NCBI GenBank assembly: GCA_902728285.1
Contig: CACVBU010000032.1
Span: 62,001 to 126,000 of the forward strand
Source of the DNA: Clytia hemisphaerica
Lineage: Eukaryota > Cnidaria > Hydrozoa > Leptothecata > Clytiidae
Direction: 5' to 3'
DNA: 64,000 nucleotides
Position 1 is the stretch's first letter. Each line of letters begins with the position of its first letter. Below, one piece after another: positions 44,544-56,340 of this stretch. A program made the position numbers and the translations under genes. The notes beneath the pieces are model-generated. The model did no database searches. It saw nothing but the letters and a program-made list of their open reading frames with translations, and was not told the origin of the DNA.

Positions 44544-44728
44544 TAATAGACAGGGGTGTGGAATAAGCAAGATGTGTGGAAATTGTTTTGTTATTTCAAG
44601 TAACAGGTTCCAAGGGCAAAAAAAATAATTTTTCTTTGTTTAATATTCTAATTTGTATGGAAACAGTAAGAGAGGAAATTTGTCATTTTGATTAACATGT
44701 AAACGAGTTTTGTTTGCAATTAGGCGAT

Positions 44729-44924
44729 TACTCTTAGATTCCAAATAAACGGCCCCCATGCTTGTTGATCTTTCAAAATAGCCTATATTTACTTCTTTTT
44801 GGGCTCTAAAAATTCTGAACCCCGCCGACAATTAGGTCCCCTCGTTTATTAGAATTTTGAAAATTTTCCAACCCCCGTTTATTTCGAACCCCTTCCCCCC
44901 TTTATTTGGAACCTAAGTAAGAGC
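44729..44924. mobile_element. Poly-C MITE, copy C
   Basis: TTACTCTTAGATTCC-AAATAAACGG on the left mirrors TTTATTTGGAACCTAAGTAAGA on the right. Several C runs lie inside. Same family as 21884-22167 and 22909-23082. Confidence 0.75.
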
Positions 44925-46462
44925 AAGGAAACTTGCCCAGGTAGTGTCAATCAAACAGTTCGATTATCAAACTAATCAAACCATAATCAAACAATAGGTG
45001 TTTGATTAACGAACCCAATCAAACAGCTATTGAACTGGGGAATTTTCGAAAAGACACCCTTTTTATCAGCTGAAATTTATAGAAAAGTTGAAACGGTTTT
45101 TCTTTACCTACTTTACCCGGTTCTTCTTTACGGGAGACTTTACCTCAAAATTGAGAAAAATCATAATGATAAGAAAGGTCGAGAAATTTGAGAAAATCCT
45201 AAGTGGGGGAACTCTTTGCAGAACTCTATGTTCTCAACAAAGTAGCTCCCTTTCCTAATCCTACTGGTCCCACTTGTATAAAGTAAATAAGGAAATTTTA
45301 ATTACCTCTTGCATTCATCACTTTAGTAGAATTTGATCTTCTGTTTTACTCTTCTTCTTTTTACTTCTTCTTCTTTTACTTTCCTGTTTTAATTTTTTTC
45401 TCTAAACCGTCTTTCACTGTTCACGTTTCCACCTTTCCCTTCACATGCTGTGTTGAGATTCTCCGTCAAGTTGTCAATCATACCGCTCAATACAAACGGT
45501 GGTACGGTATAATGCCCCAGCTTGGTTTACTCCCAGTTTTCGCGGTAAAAAACATTTATCTACCGCGGCGAGAAGAAACAGTAAAAGCACGGTCCAAAAA
45601 AAAGCTCATATTTGCATAAAACAAACTTAGCTCCAAAGCTTCCTCACTAAAGAAGAAACAGGTTTATGGAAAAGGAAGACTGGGATCGAGTTTACTTTCA
45701 TCCCTAATATGGTTAAAATAAAAGTCGCCATTCCGTCAGGATTGAAGCCTAAAAAGCACGTCGCCTTACAGCCGTTATTTTTGGTATCAAGGATATGAAC
45801 ACGAAAAAAAAGGAGCAACTTTTTAGGTCCCATAAGTGCATAGCAAACTCAAGATTCGGCTTAGATGCTCTTTAAAGCCATATCTTTCTCTTGATATACT
45901 GTGAGTACTCTTTAAGGCGACAGTTCGGTCAAAATATAAGGCAAAAACGTTAAGGTGACACATGAATGTCGCCCTAAGGAAAGTGTCACCTTAAGGTAGA
46001 TATTTTCGATACGAAATGTCACCTTTAAGCGAATTAATAATATATAATAGATACTGTTATCAATGAGAGACCTGTGTGGAAAAACAAAAAGAAACAAAAA
46101 GAGATAAGTCAAGGGGCTAAACAAAGGCGAAAAAGCTAAAAAAACAAACTCAGATTTGAGACTGGGTATTGTGATCGAGATTAGACAAGGATTATTGAGT
46201 CTAATATAGCAATGGAATTCTAAATGTTTTATATATTATAAACTATAGGTAAAAATAGAAATATATCGAACCTCGTGGTAACTCATGATTAGTATGTAGG
46301 ACGCAAGATTAATATGCGAAAGGTTCAAAAAGTGTATCTAAGAAAACTATTATAAAAATTTTACTTATCAAATTCAAATTTATTGACCATATTTTTAGAT
46401 AAAACTATACTTTTTTGCTCACGAATGTTAGTAGTAAGCCTATTGAATATTGAGGCTCCCTG
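44925..46462. other. Gene-free stretch with GTCACCTTAAG words
   Basis: Near 45905-46035 there are inverted GTCACCTTAAGG / GGCGACA words like those at 20830-21540. Short TTCTTCTTTT runs lie at about 45340-45400. No exon is supported. Confidence 0.4.
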
Positions 46463-47570
46463 TTAGTAGGTGGTTTTTCTACCTGCCTCTAATTTTATCC
46501 TAGGTAGACGAAGCATTCGTTTGTTTCGAGTTTTTATACCATCATGTGAAATGAATGAGTACTTGTCATTACCAGAATTAATTTCTTTGAAAACATCAAG
46601 AGCAATATTCCTTTGTAGGCGCGTACGGAATGTCGTCCATCCCTTTCGGTTGTTGACAATGAATTTTGCTCTAGTGTAAAACGATTCAAATTTATCTATC
46701 CAAGTATTGCTCATACAACTGAAAACTGGATAACAGTAGAATACGAGTGGTTGAATCATAGAATTGAATATAGTTTCAGCAACGGTTGGTGAGATTTGAT
46801 GACGTATCTTCCTGAGCATGTTTAGACGGGAACTGATACGTTTGTACATGGTTTGCAGATGAGTGTTTAGATTGAGATGCGAGTCGAGTTTAACTCCAAG
46901 GTATTCATAAAGATCAGGCTGGTTGATAGCAATGTTGTTTATCACTATGTTGGCGGTTTGGTCACGTACTCGTGAAGCAAAAATTATGAACTCCGTTTTT
47001 CCCTTCTTAGGATTGAGGATTAAACAGTTTTCGTTCATCCAAAGATTTATTCGATGGGCATCAGCATTTATGCACTTCTCAATCTCAGAGATGGGTTTAT
47101 GTGAGAAATAAATTACTGTACATACATTAAAACTTGGCAGTTCAACGATTGTAACGGTAGATCATTAATCAGAATAACAAAGAGTAACGAACCCAAGATA
47201 GATCCTTGGGGTACACCGTGGGTAACAAATTCTGATTTCGATGTCACTCCATCAATTGAAACAACTTGGCTACGATGAAATAAATAGCTTGCAAACCAAT
47301 TTACTTCCTTATCAGTAATACCGTAGTATGGGAGTTTAATGAGAAGACAGCTGTGATTAACGGTATCAAAAGCCTTGCGTAAGTCCATGAAAAGGGCTCC
47401 AGTGACTTTCGATTTGTCCATGTTTTCCCTGATGTGATCGGTAAACTTAGTCACGGCATGGCGTGTAGATTGTTTACAGCAAAATCCAAATTGATTCTCG
47501 TTTAAGAAGTTGTTGGTTTCAAGGTAGTTTGTTAGTTGGGTTAACATTTTCTCAAAACGGGAAAACCATG
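46463..47570 (-). pseudogene. Dead LINE fragment lacking its catalytic YADD
   Basis: Two minus-strand frames, 47547-47113 and 47038-46463, are parts of one reverse transcriptase. The first has F-M-D-L-R-K-A-F-D-T-V-N-H and H-G-V-P-Q-G-S-I-L-G-S-L-L. The second has E-Y-L-G-V-K-L-D and a thumb/connection region. Between them, at about 47110-47120, the Y-A-D-D-T site has lost about seven bases, giving both a frameshift and loss of the catalytic aspartates. The 5' edge is near 47565. It differs from the LINE at 14042-16159. Confidence 0.85.
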
Positions 47571-47753
47571 GTCAAACAGGGAGAAACTAATTTCCCCATT
47601 GAATTCTACGTTAAATTTTGCGTAAAACAGTCCTGGCATATCCGATTTTTGATTGGGAAATCGGATGTAAAAGTATGGCGAAAATGATACATAATCTACC
47701 GTTGTGTCGAAGCTGATATAGCTGTGAGGTATTTTTCTTAATGCATTGAAATA

Positions 47754-48538
47754 ATGAATTCTAACTGGGATATGACTGACTTTGATGCTATCAAAGAAGA
47801 GATAGACAAGAATTTATTTTCATCTAGGGATGAATTCCAATATGAAACTGACTCAGATGCTATTGAAGAAGAGATTGACAAGGCGATCGAACTTGCTTAC
47901 AAATTTTATTCATCGAGTAAAGAATATGAAGAAGAACTTGAAATTAAACTTTCAGATTCAGAGGAAGACCAAGGACTCGATGACAGATAGATATGATAGA
48001 TATGAGCCCTCCCACGAAGGAGTAGGAATCACGGCGCTGACAGACAGTGCAACTTGACAGACGCGAGCTGCCAAGCTATGGCGTATACCATGACACTCGA
48101 ACGACACTGGGAGAGCGATGCTCACGCGAGGCCGAACCTTATGAGCGCCACGGCACGTCACGATGTCTGTCTAATCTACCCACACTCTTGTATCAGAGTA
48201 ATGGTACCCAATTCTCCTCACATAGTATGGGTTGACCCGGGCGAAGGTAAATTCACTTGCCAAGTGAATCGTAGAGACACGGTGGGTATAGATCTCGGGC
48301 CTCCCAGGCGGGAGTCAAGGATGATAACCACTATACCACTACGCCTAAACTCGATGAAACGAGTTCAGTAATAGTTAAAGAAACTTATATCACTGGATAC
48401 CATACTTATAAAATAAAAGCTCCATCTAGTAAAGAGTTAGAAGTTTTAAAAGACCCAACTAATCAGTATGACATAAATGGTACAGCTTTGAAGGTATTGA
48501 TAGATGGACAATTGATATTCTCCATGTTGTCTCTGTCA
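47754..48538 (+). pseudogene. Acidic HIRAN-like ORF split by a SINE
   Basis: From ATG 47754 the frame encodes a very acidic stretch with two D-A-I-(K/E)-E-E-I-D-K units. It stops at 47990 only because of the SINE. Leaving out the SINE and one target copy, the frame continues in register from 48358 into V-K-E-T-Y-I-T-G-Y-H-T-Y-K-I-K-A-P, then D-P-T-N-Q-Y-D and A-L-K-V-L, resembling HIRAN-like domains that bind DNA ends or recur in cnidarian proteins. It stops at about 48538, so the domain is truncated. HIRAN assignment is from memory of the motif G-Y-H-x-Y ... N-x-Y-D. Confidence 0.6.
47984..48348 (-). mobile_element. tRNA-derived SINE, 365 bp, with 9-bp TSD
   Basis: Flanked by ACTCGATGA at 47975-47983 and 48349-48357. 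On the minus strand it starts with a tRNA-like head: GGCGTAG, then the A box TGGTATAGTGGT, then a GC-rich arm, then a weak B box GATCTATACC. The 3' tail is a TATCTA microsatellite. This is the classic layout of a pol III-transcribed SINE. An inverted pair ATTCACTTG / CAAGTGAAT follows the head. The body is more GC-rich than its surroundings. Confidence 0.85.
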
Positions 48539-48767
48539 TGACTGTGTCAAATATCTGCTAGAGCACTTAAAATCATCTATTCTTCTCGCTCTTCTCCATC
48601 ATCACTTTCAATAAGACTGGTGGTTTCATCATCATCTTGACACTACAACTTGTCTTACTCAAATGAATAATCATGTACGCAAGCCCTTGTATAATCAGTT
48701 TGCAAAAATGTCATCCATTCTTGAATGAATGTTTCATCGGTTGGCTCTCTGTTACTCCAAGCTGATG

Positions 48768-49453
48768 TTATCGAGTTTGACCAAATCTAAATTTCATCAA
48801 TTGCAATTTACAGTATTTACCATAATCGACACCTTTGGCAAATGAAGAAATTCTTGGAACAGTTCTTACAATGACACTCTTCTTTCTTTTAACGGTGCTA
48901 TGGTTACTATAGCAATAGTTTAAATGAGAATCTATAAAATTTAGACTTTTCACATCCAAGTCAGAAAGTTCAATGCGAGAAGAATAAATATCCAAATGAG
49001 AGAGATAATTGATAAATTCACCACCTACATTTTCGATTCTTCGAGAGCCATCTAACGAGGCTGTTATTACTTCAAAGCTAGAACTATGCAGTTTGATTTT
49101 CAAAAGCTGATGACAGACATCAGGAGACATGGCAGAAAAAAATCACTTTTACAAGGGAGAACTTTTGGAGAAGACCATAATGATGAATCAATCGGGTTGA
49201 TCGTGGTCAACAAATTATCAATGTATTCACATATCGTCTTCCCAGCTTCTTCACCTTTTTGAATGTCGAAACCAAGCAAATCTGAATCTTTTTCACAGTT
49301 AGGATTGTTTATATGACCCTTAGCAATATGCCCCAATATAGCTAATTTGCTCAACTCAACCAAACCTGGATCATTCAAAAATCTAAGGGCTGCAAACTCG
49401 TAACGAAACCAGTGCCAACAAGCCCCCAAATATTTATATAACCAGTACTTCAC
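48768..49453 (-). pseudogene. Helitron fragment (central region), minus strand
   Basis: Frames 49453-49100 and 49130-48768 are adjacent parts of one protein shifted at a run of seven T near 49138. Recognisable Helitron blocks are C-E-Y-I-D-N-L-L-T-T-I-N-P, and then C-H-Q-L-L-K-I-K-L-H-S-S-S-F with L-D-G-S-R-R. The core Rep part that should separate these blocks is missing, so there is an internal deletion. It lies head to head with the Helitron fragment on the plus strand. Confidence 0.6.
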
Positions 49454-49469
49454 AAACTTTTCAGTTCTT

Positions 49470-51250
49470 TTGAAGATTCGAAAAGGTCCTTTCTATATTT
49501 GTGTGGTTTGTAATAGACTTCTTTACAAAGTATCCGTTGTTTTATTTAACGCGAATAAGTATGGTGCCGTTGAAGAAGCAGTATTTTCTTATCGTGTTCA
49601 CAGTTTTGATAACAAAGAATATATTTGTAATACATGTCATAAGAAGCTACTAAAAACAAACTCCCATGTCAAGCCGTCGTAAATGACTTGCAAGTTATAA
49701 ATTTACCAGATAGGTTTTCGGATATCAGAAAGTTAGAGAAGATCATTATCGCTAAACGTCTCTTGTTTAAAAGGATTACTATCATGAGTAAAGGTCAGGC
49801 CCCAAAAATTAAAGGAGCTATTTGCAACGTTCCGATAAAAGCGGATGACATATGTAATATTTTACCACGTGGAATGGACAATAATGGTGTAGTTCGAGTT
49901 GCCTTGAAAAAGAAAATGAGTTTCAAGTCAAATGTCTACTTTGAACCTGTTAGGCCACATTTTGTAAGTGAAGTATTGACCTATTAAAAAAATAATAATC
50001 CCTTATATGCAGATATTGAAATTAATGTTGAAGCCATACCAAGGTTTTGGATAGATTAATGAAATACATTTTGTTAATGAAGAAAATATTGAACAAGTTA
50101 AAACTGATGAAAATGAAGAAGAAGAGGAAAACCCTTTAGACAATTTTCGTATTCCTGCGTCTGAAACGGTTTTTGTTCCCGAATTAGCCTATGACATAGT
50201 CGACGATTCTAATGTTACAATCGCACCTGGAGAAAACAAAAATCCACTACCTATAATTTGCGATGAGGATTGTGAAATGCTCGCCCATCCTTATTTATTC
50301 CCTACAGGTAAATTTGGATATACTTACAAAAGAGACGAAAAATTATCTCCGTGTAGATATTTCAATCAACGGTTATTAAACTACTCTCAAAAGTTTTCTT
50401 CGGATAGTGATTACATTTTCTACGCGCAATCGTTAATGCAGCACCTAAACTTAAACAATAGTATCAACACAGCTTTGAAAAAGGTTCAAACAGAAGATTG
50501 ACTGCCGGTCGTTTGTCACAAAATTTCAAGGAGACAATTTCCAATCTTGATGCCAATGATAGCGCCTTTAGTTTCATGAATAATTTGAAAGGTACCCCTG
50601 CATATTGGAAAAAATTTCTTTACGAGGTGCTCGCAATGGTAAAACAATTAGGCTTACCAACATTTTTCATGACGTTATCCTGTGCTGACTTAAGATGGTC
50701 TGAATTGGTTGAAATTATTCAAAAAATAAAAGGAGTCGAAATGATCGAAGAGCAAATAAATAACTTGAGTTATGTAGAAAGGACACAAATTCTACAATCT
50801 AATCCTGTAATACTCGCAAGACATTTCCAGTACCGTGTTGAATGTTTTTTCAAGCTGATTATCGCCAAAGGAGCATTGGGAGGAAAGTTGCTTCATCATG
50901 CTATTAGAATAGAATTTCAGAATCGAGGTAGTGCCCATGCTCACTGTCTTCTATGGATTGAAAATGCTCCTAATTTAACCCCTGAAACAATTGATGAATA
51001 TCGAGAATATATTGATAAAGTTGTCAAATGTGGTCACATTCCAGACGATAAAACCAGTACATTATATGATTTAGCCAAAACATATCAGACACATCGTCAT
51101 TCAAAATCTTGCCGAAAATATAAAAACCAGCCGTGTAGATATCACTTTGGTAAGTTTTTCACAGAAAAGACAATTATAGCCTTACCTTTAGATGAAAATT
51201 TACCGAACAAGGATGAAATTCTTAAAACGAGGAAAACTAATCAATCGTAA
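49470..51250 (+). pseudogene. Helitron N-terminal (DUF6570) and Rep region, broken
   Basis: Frames 49470-49682, 49688-49987, 50277-50501 and 50498-51250 form one decayed protein. The first two carry the DUF6570-like region with C-x2-C pairs (C-V-V-C-N-R, C-N-T-C-H-K-K), I-A-K-R-L-L-F-K and L-P-R-G-M-D. The last holds the Rep nuclease region of Helitron_like_N, with H-A-H-C-L-L-W as the two-His metal site and H-S-K-S-C-R-K-Y later. The helicase half is missing beyond about 51245, where another element begins. Helitrons move by rolling-circle replication; this copy cannot. Confidence 0.82.
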
Positions 51251-51256
51251 AAGGGG

Positions 51257-53463
51257 TTACGCACGGAGAACGAGTCTCGTGTTCGCAAAGCGAAAGGGAT
51301 TCTATAGATGCCTCAAGCCTACTAGTTATGTAAGAAGACTCGTAAGAAGAGGTGGACGCTATCAATCCGCTGCTCAAAAGAATATCGTACTTTTTTTCCG
51401 AAAATCTCAAATCACAAAGAAATCCCGAACGAAAATCTAAAATTCCATAAATCTAAAAATTACATCTTAAAACGGATCAAAACTCAAAACACTGCGAATC
51501 TTGTGATGATGACGTCATTTTGGCCCTAAATCTTTGAGTACAATACAATAAATATTTTACGAGGCGAGCCTTATTATTAAACGTAAATCTATTTACAAAA
51601 AGTTAAAAAAGGAAAAATAACTCGGATAGTTAAAGGAAGCACGATTTCCCGAGTTAGAAAATAAGAAATAACTTGAAAGCTAAAGGAAGGTAGAATTCAC
51701 GAGTTACAAAATGAAAAATAACTCGGAAAGTTAAAGGAAGCAAAATAAACCGAGTTATGAAATGTAAAATGACGTCACTTTATTCCAAAAATGACGTCAT
51801 CACTCGGGATAAAACGGGATAAGTTTTTTCGTAACTCGGAAAAAAACTAACTCGGAAATTCCGGGTCTCTATAATTTCGAATGTTTTTGTTCGAAAATCT
51901 TGTTAGATTCGAACAAAAAAATTCGACAAATTCCCGCCCCGAAAATAAAGGAAGAATAAAGTAAAGATAAAGAAAAAATTTTTCAATCCAGAAGCTTCAA
52001 AATGCAGGAGCTTTTTCAGTGATGTGAAATTATTATACATTATAAACAGAAAAAGAAGATTTTTTGTATTTTTTCGATTGAGAAGAAATTCTTCATCGTT
52101 GCGTTTCTCTACCAGATTGATAACACTTTTCAATGTTTTTGTTTCGATGCATGGATGAGAGAAAATGCATACTGGTTTAAATATAGCTATAAATGGTCTG
52201 AAACAACATTTTTGCAACAAAAACTATGGGGAACTTTTCGACTTTCAACTATCGCCAAGCTGTAAACGTATCGAATTTTCGAAATAAGAAGTGAAGTATG
52301 ATTGTTTAAGAATTGATGCTGAAAAGTCAAAGACACAGTTTTGCGGAGGATTTGGAGAGACACGAGAGACCATTTACAAAAATCCCCCGTTACTTGGTTT
52401 AATCAAAGACATTGAATTTCCCTTGTTTTGTTATGGAAAATATTCTTGACAAGTATTAAAGAATTTCAAGTTTTTATGCATGCATTGATAAAAAACTGTT
52501 GGGTTTTCACGAACGAAAGTGCCGAAAGCTGAATTTATTTGCTTTGGGTCGTGTCACGTGTGTGTCGAGTAGTTTTGTAATAATTTCTTTATACTTCATC
52601 AGATTTAATTTCACTGATTTTTTGGAAAGAATAGAATAAGAGCTCATCAAAAAATTTGTTTACGTTTTCCCATTAATTATTCCGAGAGTTCAGTTCTTTT
52701 CGGCTGTTTTGTTTTGATTTTCTCACACCGCTTACCCAAATGTTAGCCATTTTTTATTTAAAGTCGTCCTAAAGCCTCATAATACCCCTCTCTCATTGCA
52801 TTCTTGATAAATTTTCCGATCCAAAGAGGAGTTAACCATTTCCAAACTCTATTCCATGTATCGCACTTTTTTTGTTTTGATGACGTCATCAGCTGAATGA
52901 AAATGGCTAAAAATTCAGCCAAGTTTAAAAGTCCTACTCAAGCCTTATAAACCCTTCCATCTCATTCCCCATAAAATTCCCGATAGAATGAGGGGTCAAC
53001 GACCTCTCAACTCCGTTTCAAACTCGAGATATCGCATATTTTCTGTTTTGATGACGTCATCAACTGAAAATGGCTGAAAATTCAGCCACATTTGAAAGTT
53101 CTACTCAAGCCTCGTAAATCCTCCCATCTTATTCTCCATAAAATTCCGGATAGAATGAGGGGTCAACGACCTTCCAACTTTTCAAACTCGAGATATCGCA
53201 CTTAAGTTTTTTACCAAACCTGTGACGTCATTGGGTCCCTTTACCCCTAATGTTATCAACGGTCAATTCGCGAAATTTTCAAAGTTGAAACATTCCAGAG
53301 GCTAAACATGGTGGAATAGCGGCTAGACGAAAAAAAAGGTGAAAAAAAACTGAATTTCCATTTTTAGGGCCCGCATATCATTGAATTTTTGTAAATTTTG
53401 CTTACGCGCATGCGTTTGCCAAAAGAGTCACACTCCGCTCGCTAACGCTCGCTCCGTGCGTAA
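51257..53463. mobile_element. 2.2-kb TIR element with TGACGTCA sites and internal tandem repeats
   Basis: Ends TTACGCACGGAG (51257) and CTCCGTGCGTAA (to 53463) are perfect 12-bp inverse copies. Inside, three units of about 56 bp with (A)ACTCGGA(A)AGTTAAAGGAAG lie at 51617-51770. Three units of about 171 bp end in a TGACGTCAT site at 52879, 53050 and about 53221. Three further TGACGTCA lie at about 51512, 51772 and 51791. No transposase frame is visible. It abuts the truncated 3' edge of the Helitron. Confidence 0.65.
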
Positions 53464-53864
53464 TAAATTATACACAGATATCTGACATTTTTTTGCACAT
53501 TTTTTTATATCCATTTTATATCTGTAGTAACCTCGATTCCTGTCTATGAAAGAATAAATAGTTTTAAACAAATTTCCACGGAAGAATATTTCATGAAATG
53601 ACGAAAAGATGGAAATGGTAGTTATTAAACTAGTTATTAAGTTATTAACTAGAAAATCGATTTGCCAACTTTTTGATAATTTTTAGTCTTTTCTTATCTC
53701 TGACTAAAATTAATTTCTTCTCACAAAAATAAGTTATGCAACTAGGTAGACCACCTCGTTACCATCTGTCCTATTTCAAGATTTACAGGTTTTTCGAGCA
53801 CTATAAATTAGTCCTTCAATGAAATGTTATCTTATCTAACAATGCTGTAAATTTATATTATCAG

Positions 53865-54103
53865 GTAAATTGGAAATATCAGACATACTTCAATTTATCA
53901 CTGGAACACCCTCCATTCCAGCTGGGGGATTACCGTCCAAAATGCTGATAAAGTTCAAGGAGGAGGAGCTCTGTGGAGATAAATGCAAGTGTTTGCCAGT
54001 TTCGTCACTTTGCGAAATTCCTATGCACATTCCGTCTTATGAGGACATGGTTAAAAGCTTGATATCAGCTATCAAAGGTTCTAATGGCATTGGAAGAGTT
54101 TAG
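53865..54103 (+). CDS. HECT E3 ubiquitin ligase C-lobe, orphan last exon
   Basis: The exon follows an ATCAG acceptor at 53864 and ends at 54103. It encodes L-Q-F-I-T-G-T-P-S-I-P-A-G-G (the HECT F-x-T-G-x-x-x-x-P-x-G-G segment) and L-P-V-S-S-L-C-E-I-P-M-H-I-P, where the Cys stands at the position of the catalytic thioester cysteine. Such short HECT domains are abundant in cnidarian genomes. No N-lobe exon could be found in the 12 kb upstream, so this may be an orphan or the gene was broken by the elements at 48-53 kb. Confidence 0.65.
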
Positions 54104-56340
54104 TCAAAAATGTTTAGTTAAAAGCTAATATTTTATCTAACGTTAAAAACCCTTTTTTAATTTATAGTTTTAAGTTTAACAAATTAAGTATGTTCTTTCA
54201 TTTTTTCAGATTTTAAGCATGTATACTTTGAAAGTTCTTAAAAGACTTTATTTATAAGAACAACAAACTGTATTATATTTATATTTAACTACTGTTAATC
54301 ATTATAATGGTTTTCAGCATTCTTTTGTGTCTAAAAATCAATAGCCATTTTTCTTTTTCTGTATAGAACGCAAATGAGTACAACGGTGGTATAATGTCTA
54401 CTTTATTCAGCTTTATTGCAAGATAATTTTCCGGTTTTGTTTTTGAGAAAACGGAATTTAAATTGCGGTATTTTAAATATGTGACCTTCCTAGCGATTTG
54501 GAGTACATCCAAATTAAGACCGGTGTTAGTGCGGTCGCATCTCTGCCTCTTTCGGTTAGGCCAATCGACTGGTTGAAAATCCGGTCTAAATACCGGTCGG
54601 TGCCGTTATGGTCCGTGCAGTCTAAAGGCCGATTCAAACGGCCAATAGACCCGTTCTAGCCGTTAGTTTACAGAGCTTTCGGCTGCCGTAATAAAATCAG
54701 CCTCGATTTCAAACGTTTAAACGAACATTCCAGCGGGTGAGCAGACTCCACTTTCGAAAACAAGCTTGCACGAAATGTTTATTTTTTTATTGGCCTATTT
54801 GTCTAGTTTTAGAGTAGAAAGTTTTTATCTTTATAATAGTAGTAGTTTCATATTGTGAATACAGGTTTGATGCTTTTCAAACTGGAAACATAATTTTAAA
54901 GGATTTAAATGGAATATCATTCATGTGTTCAAAACAAAAAAAGTTAAGAGAGATCTTAAGTATTTCTGTGTATTTGTATATGACTGGGAATTTCTTTAAT
55001 CCACTGCTTTTTTCTGGAAGAGTCCATATAAATTTAACAACAAAGCAACTAACTAGCTTAGAGCAGGGAAGACAGCGACAGGAATAAAAATCACAGATTG
55101 GCTCAAAGTTTTTACAGTGTAACAGTTAGTTAGGAATCTTAGTGTGGAAAACTTATACAAAATAAAAGTGTTCTAAAACACTGTATACCTATATTTTTTT
55201 TACCTAAAATGTAGACAAACAATTTTGAAGATGAAAAATAAAATACAATAATATATGATATAACTAGTAAATATGAATATGTTCATCATATACATGTTTA
55301 TGATTGTATCATAAATTACCGCAAAAGAAAAAGTCTTTAGTTTTCATTGTATTTCTTCCATAGTATAAAATCACTTTTTCTACTTAGAATTAGTTTCCAG
55401 ATTATGTCACCAGTCCTCTTCAGACTATTTAATTTGTAAAGCGAACAAAATGAACAGGAACTTTTTGATGTTTCGGTAAGATCATTGGTTGGCCAGGGTT
55501 GGTTGAAAAACAAAACAACTCTAAAAAAGATGAACCTAGGCAAAAATTAAAAAATATAGTGTTTCTAGAAACCGACTGGGTAAAAAAAAAATTTTTTGGC
55601 CCGGCTGCAGACTTGGGTTATTAGTTGATACATTATTATCCAGGGTCTATGTTTCGTACTGCTTGTACATAAAAGTATATCTAAAAAAATTTGTCAAATC
55701 CGCAAATTAAGTTCTGCGAAAACATGAATATTCCCATGATTTAAAAAATCACTCCTAAAAGTGGTCTTTTTAGGGCAAAATAAGCCACATTTTAAACAAA
55801 AATTCCTCTTAACTGTAAAATTAAATTCTACGAAACATCCAAACTTTGAGCTTTGAACTGCAAAATTAAATTCCGCGAAAATATCTTTCCGCAAAAAATT
55901 CTTCCTTTAAGGTAGTAGTTTAGGGGATCATGACGATCTGTTGAAAAACCATTAATACAACATTATTTTTTATGATAAAGTAATTTTCAAGATAGCAGCT
56001 GTTGCCTAAAAGACAAATAGTTTATCTGCTTTGTAATGGCAGAGCACAAGTAAATATAGTAGAAGTCATTTGGTACCGTAAGTTGGTCTAATGTCAACAT
56101 CCATCTTCTAATTTGACACCGCATTTGCGAAGACGGTAACCGTCAAGGTCGGAATCACTGATCAAAAATAATTTTCTTTACTAAGCAATCAGAGAACAAA
56201 AAAACTTTTGTCTGTCAATGAGTGAAGTGTCAAAATTTGAAGACAGATGGGGACATTGGACCAACTTACGGTTTTTCAATAAACTGGCGCTTTAGCCTAA
56301 AAGCTCTGATTTGTAAGATAAATTTCAAATATAAATGTTT
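54104..56340. other. Gene-free stretch with two repeat patches
   Basis: At 54525-54740 there is a GC-richer patch with several CGGT / ACCG words in both directions (AAATACCGGTCGG, GGCCGATT, CGGCCAATAG). At 55695-55915 there is a decayed AAATTAA(A/G)TTC(C/T)GCGAAA repeat ending near CTTTAAGGTAG. I see no exon. Confidence 0.4.

Noticed and set aside
47984..48348. A functional tRNA gene
   Set aside because: The A box is good, but the B box is weak, the anticodon arm does not fold to a standard 7-nt loop, and the sequence continues into a SINE body and tail with a 9-bp duplication.
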